Shown: positions 13,801 through 22,915 of the stretch, piece after piece
How the letters are laid out: each line of letters opens with the position of its first letter
Position numbering within the stretch: the stretch's first letter is position 1
Assembly: GCA_973895155.1 (NCBI GenBank)
Contig: OZ316892.1
Coordinates: 8,680,001 to 8,744,000 of the forward strand
Reading direction: 5' to 3'
Source of the DNA: Marsupella aquatica
Lineage: Eukaryota > Marchantiophyta
DNA length: 64,000 bases
Translations under genes and position numbers: made by a program
Notes under the pieces: generated by a model
Databases searched by the model: none
What the model saw: only the letters and a program-made list of their open reading frames with translations
Told to the model about the DNA's origin: nothing

Positions 13801-14323
13801 GCGCAAGAATTCACAACTACACAAACTAATCAGCAACCTGCGCTGACTCACTGTAGTAGAGAGGAAGACAAGAGTGTCACTATGCGCAGTTCCATAGAGA
13901 TGGACTGCATAGGGCGACAGCGAAGGCGGTCGGTTTCTACTAGCCGACGCGCTAGCCGACAGAGCTGTGCGGGACAGAAGCGAAGTGAACGCAGCCCTCG
14001 CCATCGCCAGCACATAAATCGTAAGTTAGAAAATATAGGAGCAGACATAGGCTGGCTTCAGCAAATTAAAGCCGTCTTCACCAATTTGGATCTTGGACAC
14101 ATGGACTGCATGCTAAATCGATTCTACAGAGGTAGAAAGTAGACGGCATATTTACAAGAATGGGGTAAGCTAGCCTTTGGAACTAACGATTTCCAACACC
14201 GATTACGTGCCTAGCCACTGTGAGCGTTACCATGCGGGACAGTGATCTAGTCTGATAGGACACCTCAAAGGTACCTAGCTGGAGCAGAGAAGCCGAATGT
14301 AATGAATTGTGTGGAAACAAGCC

Positions 14324-15721
14324 CTATGAATGGACTGCAGTCTCAGTTGGCATCCCCTGTTGATGATGTTCACTCTCACTGTTGGGAATACCGTCCTTGG
14401 ACTTCAAATCGTCCAGAACATTCTCCCCTTCGTCCTTGCCAATTGTCATAATCTCTTCTCGTTGCCCCTCCGTCTCATCAGATCCTTCTGCCATCTGCTT
14501 CAACATTGTTCTCACCTTCTCCAAATGCTCGCCGACCGGCTCCCACACCAAATCCATCTGAAACATTGTTGGAATATTAATCCCGCCTTTCTCTTGACAG
14601 ATTTTGTAATAGCTCGTGAGCAAAAATGGCTGCATGAGACTCGGCAGTGGGTCGTGCGCCGCAAAGGTCACGTCCCGGCTCTTCACCAAGCGCTTGAGGT
14701 GCAAGAGATACTCGTGCGCGTTCGCGTGGGATCGCCGCGGAACCATAAGCATGCCCGGAGCAATCTTGCGAGGGCTCGCTCCATTACGGGGTATGACGAC
14801 CTGGCCACTAGAGCCTACAGCAGGATCGGTAAAACAACGCGCGAGGTCTCGATGTCCGCTGTACAGATGAATCCCGCTGGTCGCGCGGGGATTGCATTCA
14901 ATGGCAACGATGCGGCCTTCTTTGGTCTCAATGAAGTCGAATGCGAGCTGCCCTCTTACTCCCGGGTGCGCTTCTGCGATCTTCTGAACGTAATCACGGA
15001 TGCCTTGATGTTCCGTGGATTCGAAGTAGACGCACGAGCTACCGTCCAGTGTATCTTTCACGGGGTAGATGGCGAGCGCCCGGAGCTGGCCTTCGCGGAG
15101 AACCGAGTAACTGCAGTATCTTGATCCGTAAAGCCACTCCTGAGCGATGTAATGTTCCTCGTTGGTGACATCTATGTCTGGGAGAGGCTCTTCTGGTTTC
15201 AGATGGTAGACTTTGCTGGCTGCGCGGCCAAACACCGGTTTCACTGCCCATTCCTTTGTGCGATCCAACGTCCGAACGTCGTCCATGCTGCGGCAGAGCT
15301 TGGATTCCGGACAGTCGAGGCCGATGCGTTGCAAGAACTGGGTGAACCACCACTTGTCGTGAAGGCGCATCAATGCGCCAAGCGGGGGCGCAAACAGCCT
15401 CTCCAGGATCTCCGGGTCCTCCGACTCTGCGAGATAGAAGATCTCCTCGTGCAGCGGAATGATCAGGTCTATCTCCTTCTCCTTCACTGCGTTCTTTACG
15501 CCCGCAATGTATCCTGCGGCGTCATCATGCGGCGCCGCGACCTTGAAGCTCTTCTTGACAACGTTGGAGAACTTGCAGACATGGTAGTGCATAGGGTCAA
15601 CGACGAAGACGTTATGGCCTGCTCGCCTGAGTTGTCGGGCCAAATCTATGGCAACGGGGAATCGCCCGTTGGACAGGAGAATGTTGAGGGAACGGCCTCC
15701 TTTCGGCGGTTTTGACTTCAT
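14324..15721 (-). CDS. ATP-grasp domain ligase, single exon (465 aa)
   Basis: This is an enzyme of the ATP-grasp superfamily (carbamoyl-phosphate-synthase-like). The family couples ATP hydrolysis to joining a carboxylate with an amine or similar nucleophile; the substrates here are unknown. The N-terminal preATP-grasp Rossmann-like part begins at residue 12 (NILLSNGRFPVAIDLARQL). The ATP-binding lysine motif KPVFGRAASK starts at K161. EWLYGSRYCSYSV and QLAFDFIETKEG lead to the metal-binding IECNPRATSG with E275 and N277. The C-terminal 50 residues are acidic and low-complexity. No signal peptide is seen, so a cytosolic location is likely. The frame is intact and intronless. Its overall wording resembles, from memory, ATP-grasp proteins of filamentous fungi more than known plant proteins, so horizontal transfer is plausible. 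The start at 15721 gives a short basic leader before the first beta strand and has no upstream competitor. Confidence 0.88.
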   Translation of the reverse strand: MKSKPPKGGRSLNILLSNGRFPVAIDLARQLRRAGHNVFVVDPMHYHVCKFSNVVKKSFKVAAPHDDAAGYIAGVKNAVKEKEIDLIIPLHEEIFYLAESEDPEILERLFAPPLGALMRLHDKWWFTQFLQRIGLDCPESKLCRSMDDVRTLDRTKEWAVKPVFGRAASKVYHLKPEEPLPDIDVTNEEHYIAQEWLYGSRYCSYSVLREGQLRALAIYPVKDTLDGSSCVYFESTEHQGIRDYVQKIAEAHPGVRGQLAFDFIETKEGRIVAIECNPRATSGIHLYSGHRDLARCFTDPAVGSSGQVVIPRNGASPRKIAPGMLMVPRRSHANAHEYLLHLKRLVKSRDVTFAAHDPLPSLMQPFLLTSYYKICQEKGGINIPTMFQMDLVWEPVGEHLEKVRTMLKQMAEGSDETEGQREEIMTIGKDEGENVLDDLKSKDGIPNSESEHHQQGMPTETAVHS

Positions 15722-16054
15722 GTTTGTGATATACGGAGAATCAGCTAATGACGTATGCTATCGTCCTTGAGGAGGATTACAATTGTTTTCAAGTCTGATT
15801 CCTGTAACGAGAATTCGAAGACTGCTAAATCGTTCTCGTGCGACCTAATAGCCGAGGAGAGTGGCCTCGGTGGAATAGCAAGATCGCCACCGTAAAATCA
15901 CCTTCTACCGTGACTACGATGAAGTTGATTAAATTCTGACAACAATGAAACGCAATGCCAAGAGGGCAGCACCCTGCGTCCTATTAAACTTAATCAAATC
16001 AAGCTCATCTAAAGACTGCAGCCTAACTCGTTCAACATCGAAGTACTCGCAGGC

Positions 16055-16500
16055 CAGCCAAAATAAAATAATTCTAAGAGAACTGCCATCAGTGAAGTTT
16101 GCAATTGCCTTTCGTCGTAGATTTCCACGGAATTGACTTTCGGTATCGTTGTGAGGACTAGACCGCTAGCCGCAGTACTTTCCAGGTGAAGCAAGAAATC
16201 AGTAGTAGGAAAACCAAATCCATCAACCAGAGAAATCATATCGAGCAAGAGACCTCCTCCGGACTCACGACTCGAAACAAGGAAGTGATTGCTTCATCCG
16301 TAAAATAATCCTTCGCCACCTTCCCAATCTCTTGACACCTTCCCAATCTCTTGCCACCGTCCTTACAGACAACGGATCCTTCGGGATTCCATTCTGTTAC
16401 TCGTACTTGGCAAAAGCTGAGCTATTGTGGAACGACACTTAGCGCTGACAAGTGTGAGCAGGAAAGCTCAAATAAGTAGTGATTGGTCGGGACAAAGAAG
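16055..16500. repeat. Dispersed duplication, copy 1
   Basis: The sequence 16055-16300 aligns with 17483-17717, and 16440-16500 with 17718-17780, at roughly 75-85 percent by eye. Both copies end in a nearly identical AATAAGTAGTGATTGGTCGG block. Copy 1 has an extra stretch of about 140 bases between these two parts that contains a short tandem repeat of CACCTTCCCAATCTCTTG. The minus strand of both copies is open over much of its length. Confidence 0.7.
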
Positions 16501-17482
16501 TATGCTGCTTTCTTTGCTGTCCGTCCTCGGGAACTTCATAGTTTTATTTGCTTCGACCGGAATGCCAATTCCGTGGCCCTCAGGAGAGTCGCGAAGGCCG
16601 GTTTCTTACGGCATGCTCTACAGTCATCCACTTGTGCTTGCATGGATCCGACAACGTATCTCCATCGGACACGCATGCGTCAACTTTTCGATTCGGTGCA
16701 CCTGTATCAAGAAACAGGGATGACCAATGCTGTTCGAGGGCACAGAATTGTCACGCGCCAATGCAATCTCGACACATGTAACAACTTCTTTTTGACTCGA
16801 CTACTTTTTTAATCTGCTTAAGTGCTCACCAGGACACGCGTCAAGCCTATAGAAAAAGACAGAGTCCAACCAGTTCACACAGAGGAATGCAACTGTCGAC
16901 TGAAAGTTCTCGGGTGCGCCTCCCTCTCTTGATTTAATTCCTGACCCGATGGACGTGGCATTTCGCACAATTTTTTTTTCGAAGAGGACTATGTCGTCCG
17001 CCTGCTCACCTGCCATGCGTGAGACTCTATCATTGGAAACATCACTGAATAATTCTAGAAGGTCTTCGTATGTGAACTGACGTGTGAGGTCCAAAGGATT
17101 CAATCATTATACGACGATGCCACTGCCTGTCACCAGAATTTCGAAGAGTTTCTGTGGCGAATCGGTCAGGGATTTGAAAACTGCTCCGAACTACATTCCA
17201 TCTTGGCGAAGAAGTTCGAGAACCAGGATCTCCCGTCAACTTGGCAACCCCACCGTCAATTCCCCTGGACGTTACTCGAAGCTAACCATCGTAGCGGTAA
17301 GGTACCCCCTCCACCTAGGATGGCTAGTCATGACAAATGCCGGGGTACCGACATGCTGACATAGACCTTGTTGCAGCTTTGTTTAGGACTTTGATTTTAT
17401 CGTCGAATGGATGATTTGAACTTTACTTAGCTGACAACTTCTTCGCGAAGTTCTGCACACACTTGTCACCACTTAGTGTATA

Positions 17483-17780
17483 CAGCCAAAATAAAGTATT
17501 TCTAAGAGAATTGCCATCAATGAAGTCTGGAATTTGCTTCCGTCGAAGATTTTCACAGAATTGAGATTCCGTAGGGTTGTGACGAAAGACCGATAGCCGC
17601 AGTAGTTTCCGGGTGAAACAAGAAATAAGTAGCAAATTCGTCAACCAGAGAAATCGTATCGAAGAAAAGACTTCCTCCAGACTTACAAACCGAAGCAAGG
17701 ATGTTTTTGATTCATAGCTAGGGCTGCCAAGGGTGTGCAGGGATGTCCAAATAAGTAGTGATTGGTCGGGACAAAGAAGG
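17483..17780. repeat. Dispersed duplication, copy 2
   Basis: This is the partner of the segment at 16055-16500, in the same orientation about 1.4 kb away. It lacks the roughly 140-base insertion of copy 1. On the minus strand both copies can be translated into related peptides (LFYFGW against LFWLY near the end), suggesting decayed remains of one coding segment. Confidence 0.7.
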
Positions 17781-18044
17781 TTAAACTGCTTGCATCAATG
17801 CTCAGATCACGCAATTAACGAACGCATGATCCTCGTGGTTGAGTGAGTCCCTCAAAATCCGAATCCGGTCTTGGACAGGGACCAAAAGTCGTGGAATTCG
17901 GCACATGTCTTTTCGATACGACTGAAGAGAATCACCAACCGCGGATTACTTTATGCCCCATCTCTGCTACTGATTTTTATTGAATTTTACCGTCATAGAG
18001 AGCTTTGGTGTCGATTTGCTTACTCTACGATTGGTCCCTAACGT

Positions 18045-19229
18045 TTGATAAGATCGGCACGCCAAAAAATAATAATTCTGACTACCATCACTGCCCTGCA
18101 GATGACTGCAGCGACTCGAGCAGTGTCCGCATCTCGGTGGAAGCTTCATCTTCAAGCTCAGACATGGCGAGCGCTAATGGCCATGGGGATGAATCTCCAC
18201 AAAATGGCCCATCCACGCCCACCTGCCCCTTCGTTCCGCAGGCGCATTCCGACAACAGTATCGCCAGAACGTGGGGAGATTGAATTGCTTTTCTACACGC
18301 CCCCTGCATACAACCAGCGATATCGTTCTCGCGGCAAGAAGGGTGAACGGGCTCCTGCCCCTGCTGCTGGTTCGCAACGAGGTTATCCTGTGGTGGTCAA
18401 TTTTCACGGCGGAGGCTTCACCATCGGCCAAGCCAGCGATGACGTGCGATGGGCAGACGCGGTAGTGCGGGAGGTGAATGCGGTTGTAGTCTCCGTGGAG
18501 TATCGATTGGCACCTGAACATCCATTTCCCACAGCGGTCGAGGACGGCGTTGATGCCATCCTGTACCTTGTAGCAAATGCGGACGAGCTTGGCATCGACC
18601 CTCTGCGGATTGCTGTCAGTGGCTTCTCAGCAGGCGGGAACATGGCGTTCACGGTGCCGCTGAAGCTACAGGACGTGCTTCATAATCCTCGCCCCGAGGA
18701 AGAACTGGATCGGGATGGACGCAACAGCATTGTGGTGACCTCACCCGCTGCCATCAACCAACCGGCTGCCATATTCAACCCCGTAGCCATTGTAGCTTGG
18801 TACCCGAGCACGGACTTTGCCACGAACACGAGATCGGAACGCCGATCGACAAACATCAGGCCAGAAAAAGAGCTCCCGGAGTTCTTCACGAAGCTCTTCG
18901 ACGCCTCCTACCTACCGGTCACTGAGGTGGCGCTGTCCAGTCCCTACCTTTCCCCATGCTTAGCGCCCTTGCCGATGTTGCGCGCATTGCCGGACCACAT
19001 CATTATGTACACCTGTGAGTGGGATGAGTTGCTAGTGGAGGCGGAGCGGATGCGGGATCGATTGAAAGGTGAAGCAGGTAAGGAGGTCGTGTACCGAATG
19101 GTGAAAGGGGTCGCGCATGCGTGGGATAAAAGCACAAATCCGCTAAGGTGGGACCCGGCGATAGAGGAGGTTTACAAAGAGGCTTGCACTTCGCTGAAGC
19201 GGGCATTTGAGGTTGAGGCAGGCATTTGA
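18045..19229 (+). CDS. Alpha/beta-hydrolase of the HSL/GDXG type (394 aa)
   Basis: This is a serine hydrolase of the hormone-sensitive-lipase-like branch, probably an esterase or lipase on small acyl substrates. The oxyanion-hole motif HGGG begins at H121, the nucleophile elbow GFSAGG has S195, the acid is D327 in CEWDE, and the catalytic histidine is H358 in VAHAW. The residues after HGGG (a WADAVVRE helix and a VEYRLAPEHPFP segment) are typical of the family. The frame is single-exon and intact. Two starts are possible: ATG at 18045, or ATG at 18102, which gives 375 residues and begins MTAATRAVSASRWKLH. The second looks better because the first 19 residues are unlike the family. A GCAG just before 18102 would also allow a 5' leader exon. 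The long DDVRWADAVVREVNAVVVS phrase is, from memory, characteristic of ascomycete proteins. No signal peptide or membrane anchor is clear. Confidence 0.88.
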   Translation: MIRSARQKIIILTTITALQMTAATRAVSASRWKLHLQAQTWRALMAMGMNLHKMAHPRPPAPSFRRRIPTTVSPERGEIELLFYTPPAYNQRYRSRGKKGERAPAPAAGSQRGYPVVVNFHGGGFTIGQASDDVRWADAVVREVNAVVVSVEYRLAPEHPFPTAVEDGVDAILYLVANADELGIDPLRIAVSGFSAGGNMAFTVPLKLQDVLHNPRPEEELDRDGRNSIVVTSPAAINQPAAIFNPVAIVAWYPSTDFATNTRSERRSTNIRPEKELPEFFTKLFDASYLPVTEVALSSPYLSPCLAPLPMLRALPDHIIMYTCEWDELLVEAERMRDRLKGEAGKEVVYRMVKGVAHAWDKSTNPLRWDPAIEEVYKEACTSLKRAFEVEAGI

Positions 19230-20426
19230 TTCTACAGGTAGATGACATAGATGAGCTCAAATGAGGTGAATTCGGTGAGGTGACCAGCATTGAATCACTG
19301 GACTGCATATAACACTGAATGTTACTGTGATTGAGCGACAACCACCGGAGTGGGGATCGTGGAAGCGAACCACCCCTCACTCGCACACAAGTTCTCCGTG
19401 TTGATAACGTTGCTACAACCTACGGATGCGCAAAGGGGCGTCTATAGCTTGCCGGCCCTGATTCTCTAAACGCTTTGCTCCAGCAGCTTGTCGCCTCACG
19501 AAGTAAAATTTCAAACAGACAATAGGCAGGCTCGATGGTGTCTGGTCGGACCTAGGAGCGACTGTTTCCACCAAGATTTCGACTGTTATGGTTGCAGCTT
19601 CAACCGGCATTCACGATACCGTAAGCTATCTCTCATTAGGTTTCTTCTTGCACAGCTCCACAATCAGGGGCTTGTTCCCGGCGGTCATGTGAGGTGAAGG
19701 CACATTGTAGAAATGAACCCTCGGCATCTAATACAGGGAATGTTGAGCCTCGGTAATTTCTTGATCCAGCCATTCTTTCTCCGACACACCGGGTTGTGTA
19801 CTTGAGATATTAGCACCATTGCACACCGTGCCATTGGCTGGCAAGACTCGTCATCGAAAGGCAATGACTAAGATAACAGAAATTGCCCCAGGTACAATTA
19901 CGTGATCCCGTCAAGCTGCTGCATTTGTGTATTTCCCATTCTATCTCAATCGCTTCTCCCTGGCATTTTGCAGCCAGCCAAGAAATGGTACAGGACGCCG
20001 AAGAGATATGCACTCTACCGTATTTTCACTCATTCTTGATCAATGACTAATTAACGCCACCATCTTTAAATCTTTTCACTCATTCTTGATCAAAGACCAA
20101 TCAACGCCACCAGCTTTAGATCTTCGAAGCGATATCACGGACAGAACTCTAGACCTTACTCAAGAACAGAACGAATACCAAGGTGGAGTCTCGATGTTTG
20201 CTTGGACTGACAAGCGTGAGCACGGTGTCGCTGGGAATTGCTCTTTTCCAGTGTTTCGACTCCTCCATATTTTAGTTTCAGTTTACAGTCTTCTACGTTT
20301 CGCAGTTTCGATTTCAATTTAGCATAGGAAATTTGCAATTAAAAGTTTTGATTCACATCTGTTGGAGTTTGATCAGTGTTGTTTGTAGCAGCGTGCACGA
20401 TGGCTGCTGTCCGCCGTGTGACCCCT

Positions 20427-20459
20427 AAATCAGTGTGACTCACAGACTCACACTGATTT
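20427..20459. repeat. 12-bp perfect inverted repeat (hairpin)
   Basis: AAATCAGTGTGA is followed after 9 bases by its exact reverse complement TCACACTGATTT. The same core, ATCAGTGTGAC, recurs singly near 20808. The site could form a stable stem-loop, but no neighbouring gene suggests a role. Confidence 0.75.
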
Positions 20460-20924
20460 GTGTCCCAATCAATTTTTATCAGGAATCACATTAATTTCGT
20501 ATGTTATAGTGTGTTGTGATTCTCCATTGGGCAAGTTTTATATTCAACTGCACTCACAGCTTGGAGAGGAATTGTGACGAAAATGATCGAGGGTTCTGTC
20601 CAATTTTTTAGTGATTGTTTGCTTCCTGAAATGGACTCCCGGAACTTTAATGAAGTTGCTGGGCAGGAGAATGTTGGCACTCACTTTTTTGAAGCTCAAG
20701 TCTTCGAGCCCGAAAGTAAGGACTTCCGGCTCTTTAACAAAGCTTTTGGGCTAGAGAATGTTGTCACTCAGTTTACTGCAAGTTAATAATCTTTGAGCAC
20801 GGAAATCAGTGTGACAGACAGTGTGACCCAACGTGTACAGTGACTCACTATTTCGTGTGTGAAGCGAGATTTTATGGACTACAGAAAAGTTTGACTAGCA
20901 CGAATTGCGGTGGACAGTGTAGCT

Positions 20925-21400
20925 GACGAGATTTGTGACAGTTGTATTGGAGACTAAACCAATGGAACGGATGTTGAAGTCTTATTAGTTCTATTGGAGA
21001 CTAGAAACCAGTGGAATGCGGATTGAAGTCTATCTTGGATTGAAGAATTTTGAATTGACTCTGACTAAAGTTCTATGAACGGAACTTGAAACAGACTAGA
21101 ATTGTACAAGAGAAAATCCAACCGGGGAATTAAAGCCAGTTGTGTTGGAGACTAGAAACCAATGGAATGGTGATGGAAGTTTGTCAGTTGTATTGGAGAC
21201 TGAAACCCAGTGTAGTTTTTAAAGTCTATCCTCGATTGCAGATTTTTCAATTTTATGCACGGAACCTGAAAACAGAGTAGAATTGTATACGAGCAAATCT
21301 GAACCGGGAATTTAATGCTGTTAATTTTCAATTGGCTCTAGCGTTGTTTGCACGGAACTTGAAAACTGAATCGTGCAACAGAAAATCTGGACAATGTACA
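20925..21400. repeat. Imperfect tandem repeats
   Basis: Phrases such as TTGGAGACTAGAAACCA, GTGGAATG, GAAGTCTATC and ACGGAACTTGAAA recur in the same order two to four times, with a main spacing near 190 bases and shorter sub-repeats of about 50 bases. The copies are strongly diverged. No reading frame is preserved across them. Confidence 0.6.
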
Positions 21401-22915
21401 AAGGACGCACGGAAACCCCTTGATTCGTGTATACCCCATGCAGCTCGTTTGGGCCGAATTTTCTTTCATGGAACACAGTGGCAAATGAGTGCAAATTGAG
21501 AAGTGTTACCAGGGAATGCCATCAACGAGTGGGTGGGAAGGGTAAGTTGGTCCAGAAAGTAGCAGCAATATAGTGACTGAGCTAATTCACAAGCTCGGAC
21601 TTGAAGCTTTCTCTACCAAGTTTTTGTAGAGAAACTCCAACAGCAAGAGTAAGCTTTCTTGGATGGGATCTGCACACTAAACTTTTTGCTCAATAGGATT
21701 TTTAAGGGTACATGAGATATACGAAAACCTGCAGTTCAGTTAGAATTTCACTGAGATTAAGTAGGACTACACAAAATGGGGTCTGTCGCCTCACCCCCTC
21801 TTCAAAAGCATATAACTAAGAAAATCCCAGGTTCCCCTATGACGTTTCAGAAACAGTTGTTTAGGCCTAAGCTTGTGCCGGCCCTGGGGATTTCAGTCTG
21901 GGCATTTCAGGACTGGGGCGAGCATTAACCTACCTTGGTACATGCCATACATTTCCAAAAGTAGAGTCTAAACATATGCGCCGCCACTAAAATAATCCTT
22001 TCTGCACATCAACCTAAAGCCCATGAACATGATACGCTTTTCCTAAATCTAGGGGAGATCTGTAGGAAATTGACATGAAGGATATCGGTAGCATCTCCCA
22101 AACACATTGATACCATTGGAAACACTGGCGACTGTAAAATCTCCACAAAGGACCTGAGTGAGACAGCTGGCCTGAAAACAATGGCCACTTAAGTACAACT
22201 TGCTTAATGTGTGGGTGCATCAACCTCAATATGCACAGCTCTCGAGGAATGCGCTGAGGCCACACAACCAATGGCCAACCAGGGCAAATGGGAACACTTG
22301 CATTTTGTCACACAAGATTCCGAACATGCAGTAAGGAGAATACGAGCTCCGTATGCTGTCTTTGTGAATGGAATTCAAAAAATATTTGAAGGCAAAAAAT
22401 ACCAGCTCCGTTTTGATACGATTTTGTCGATCATGTAGTCTGAGTACTAAACTGAAAAATGGGACAAGCATATTGAAGAACCTTGAAGATTAAGTAACTG
22501 TTCAAGTGCCATATTAAGAGGATACCTGGGAATCGGAATGATGGCAGTTGACAAGGACCAAGGGCAAGCTAAGATGTACTGTACAGTCGACTACTCTTCC
22601 ACTCCTCTCAAAATTTAGTAAAATAACGTACACACACGAAAAGTTTCCGTTGGTGATGTTATTCAATAGATGATCGTAACGTGATTCTGCTCAGGGTGTG
22701 ACGATGGCTTACTGGAAATTCATATCCCGGGACGTGATTCCACAAATCTCAAACGTTCACATTCCTGTTCCACCCTCGGTTCCACCAATTAATTTAAATT
22801 CGAAGCAGAGACTCACTCCCGTGAAACAGAATCAGTGATTCATGTGAAATTAAAGAGTGTTTTGGGGACGAGCGAGCTTGAATGATGATGACAAGCTCAG
22901 CTGTTAGTGAACATA

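Larger units (their letters stand above)
6454..14323. other. Long intergenic region without a supported gene
   Basis: No frame here has recognisable family features or a coherent exon chain. The longest are 7497-8051 (+), its antisense 7699-8040 (-) and 13792-14142 (+). The first two overlap, and at most one could be coding. Small local duplications at 9224-9492, 10287-10393 and 10489-10872 are listed separately. The rest is unremarkable mixed-composition DNA. Confidence 0.45.
15722..18044. other. Intergenic region carrying a dispersed duplication
   Basis: The region lies between the divergently placed ATP-grasp and hydrolase genes and should contain both promoters. Two diverged copies of one segment lie here (listed separately). 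A stop-free frame of about 100 codons on the plus strand runs from about 17061 to a TAG at 17358-17360, with composition like real protein (motif NFEEFLWRIGQGFENC), but I cannot identify it. Confidence 0.45.
19230..22915. other. Intergenic region with local repeats, no supported gene
   Basis: No frame longer than about 85 codons stands out and none resembles a family. A 70-codon frame at 20574-20786 contains a weak internal repetition (QENVGTHF / LENVVTQF). A perfect hairpin at 20427-20459 and a tandem-repeat zone at 20925-21400 are listed separately. Confidence 0.45.

Noticed and set aside
13792-14142. Arg/Ser-rich open frame of 116 codons
   Set aside because: It looks superficially like an SR protein, but the antisense is equally open, there is no RRM and no neighbouring exon.
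14330-15715. Long plus-strand frames antisense to the ATP-grasp gene (up to 264 codons)
   Set aside because: Shadows of the GC-rich coding sequence on the other strand, without family features.
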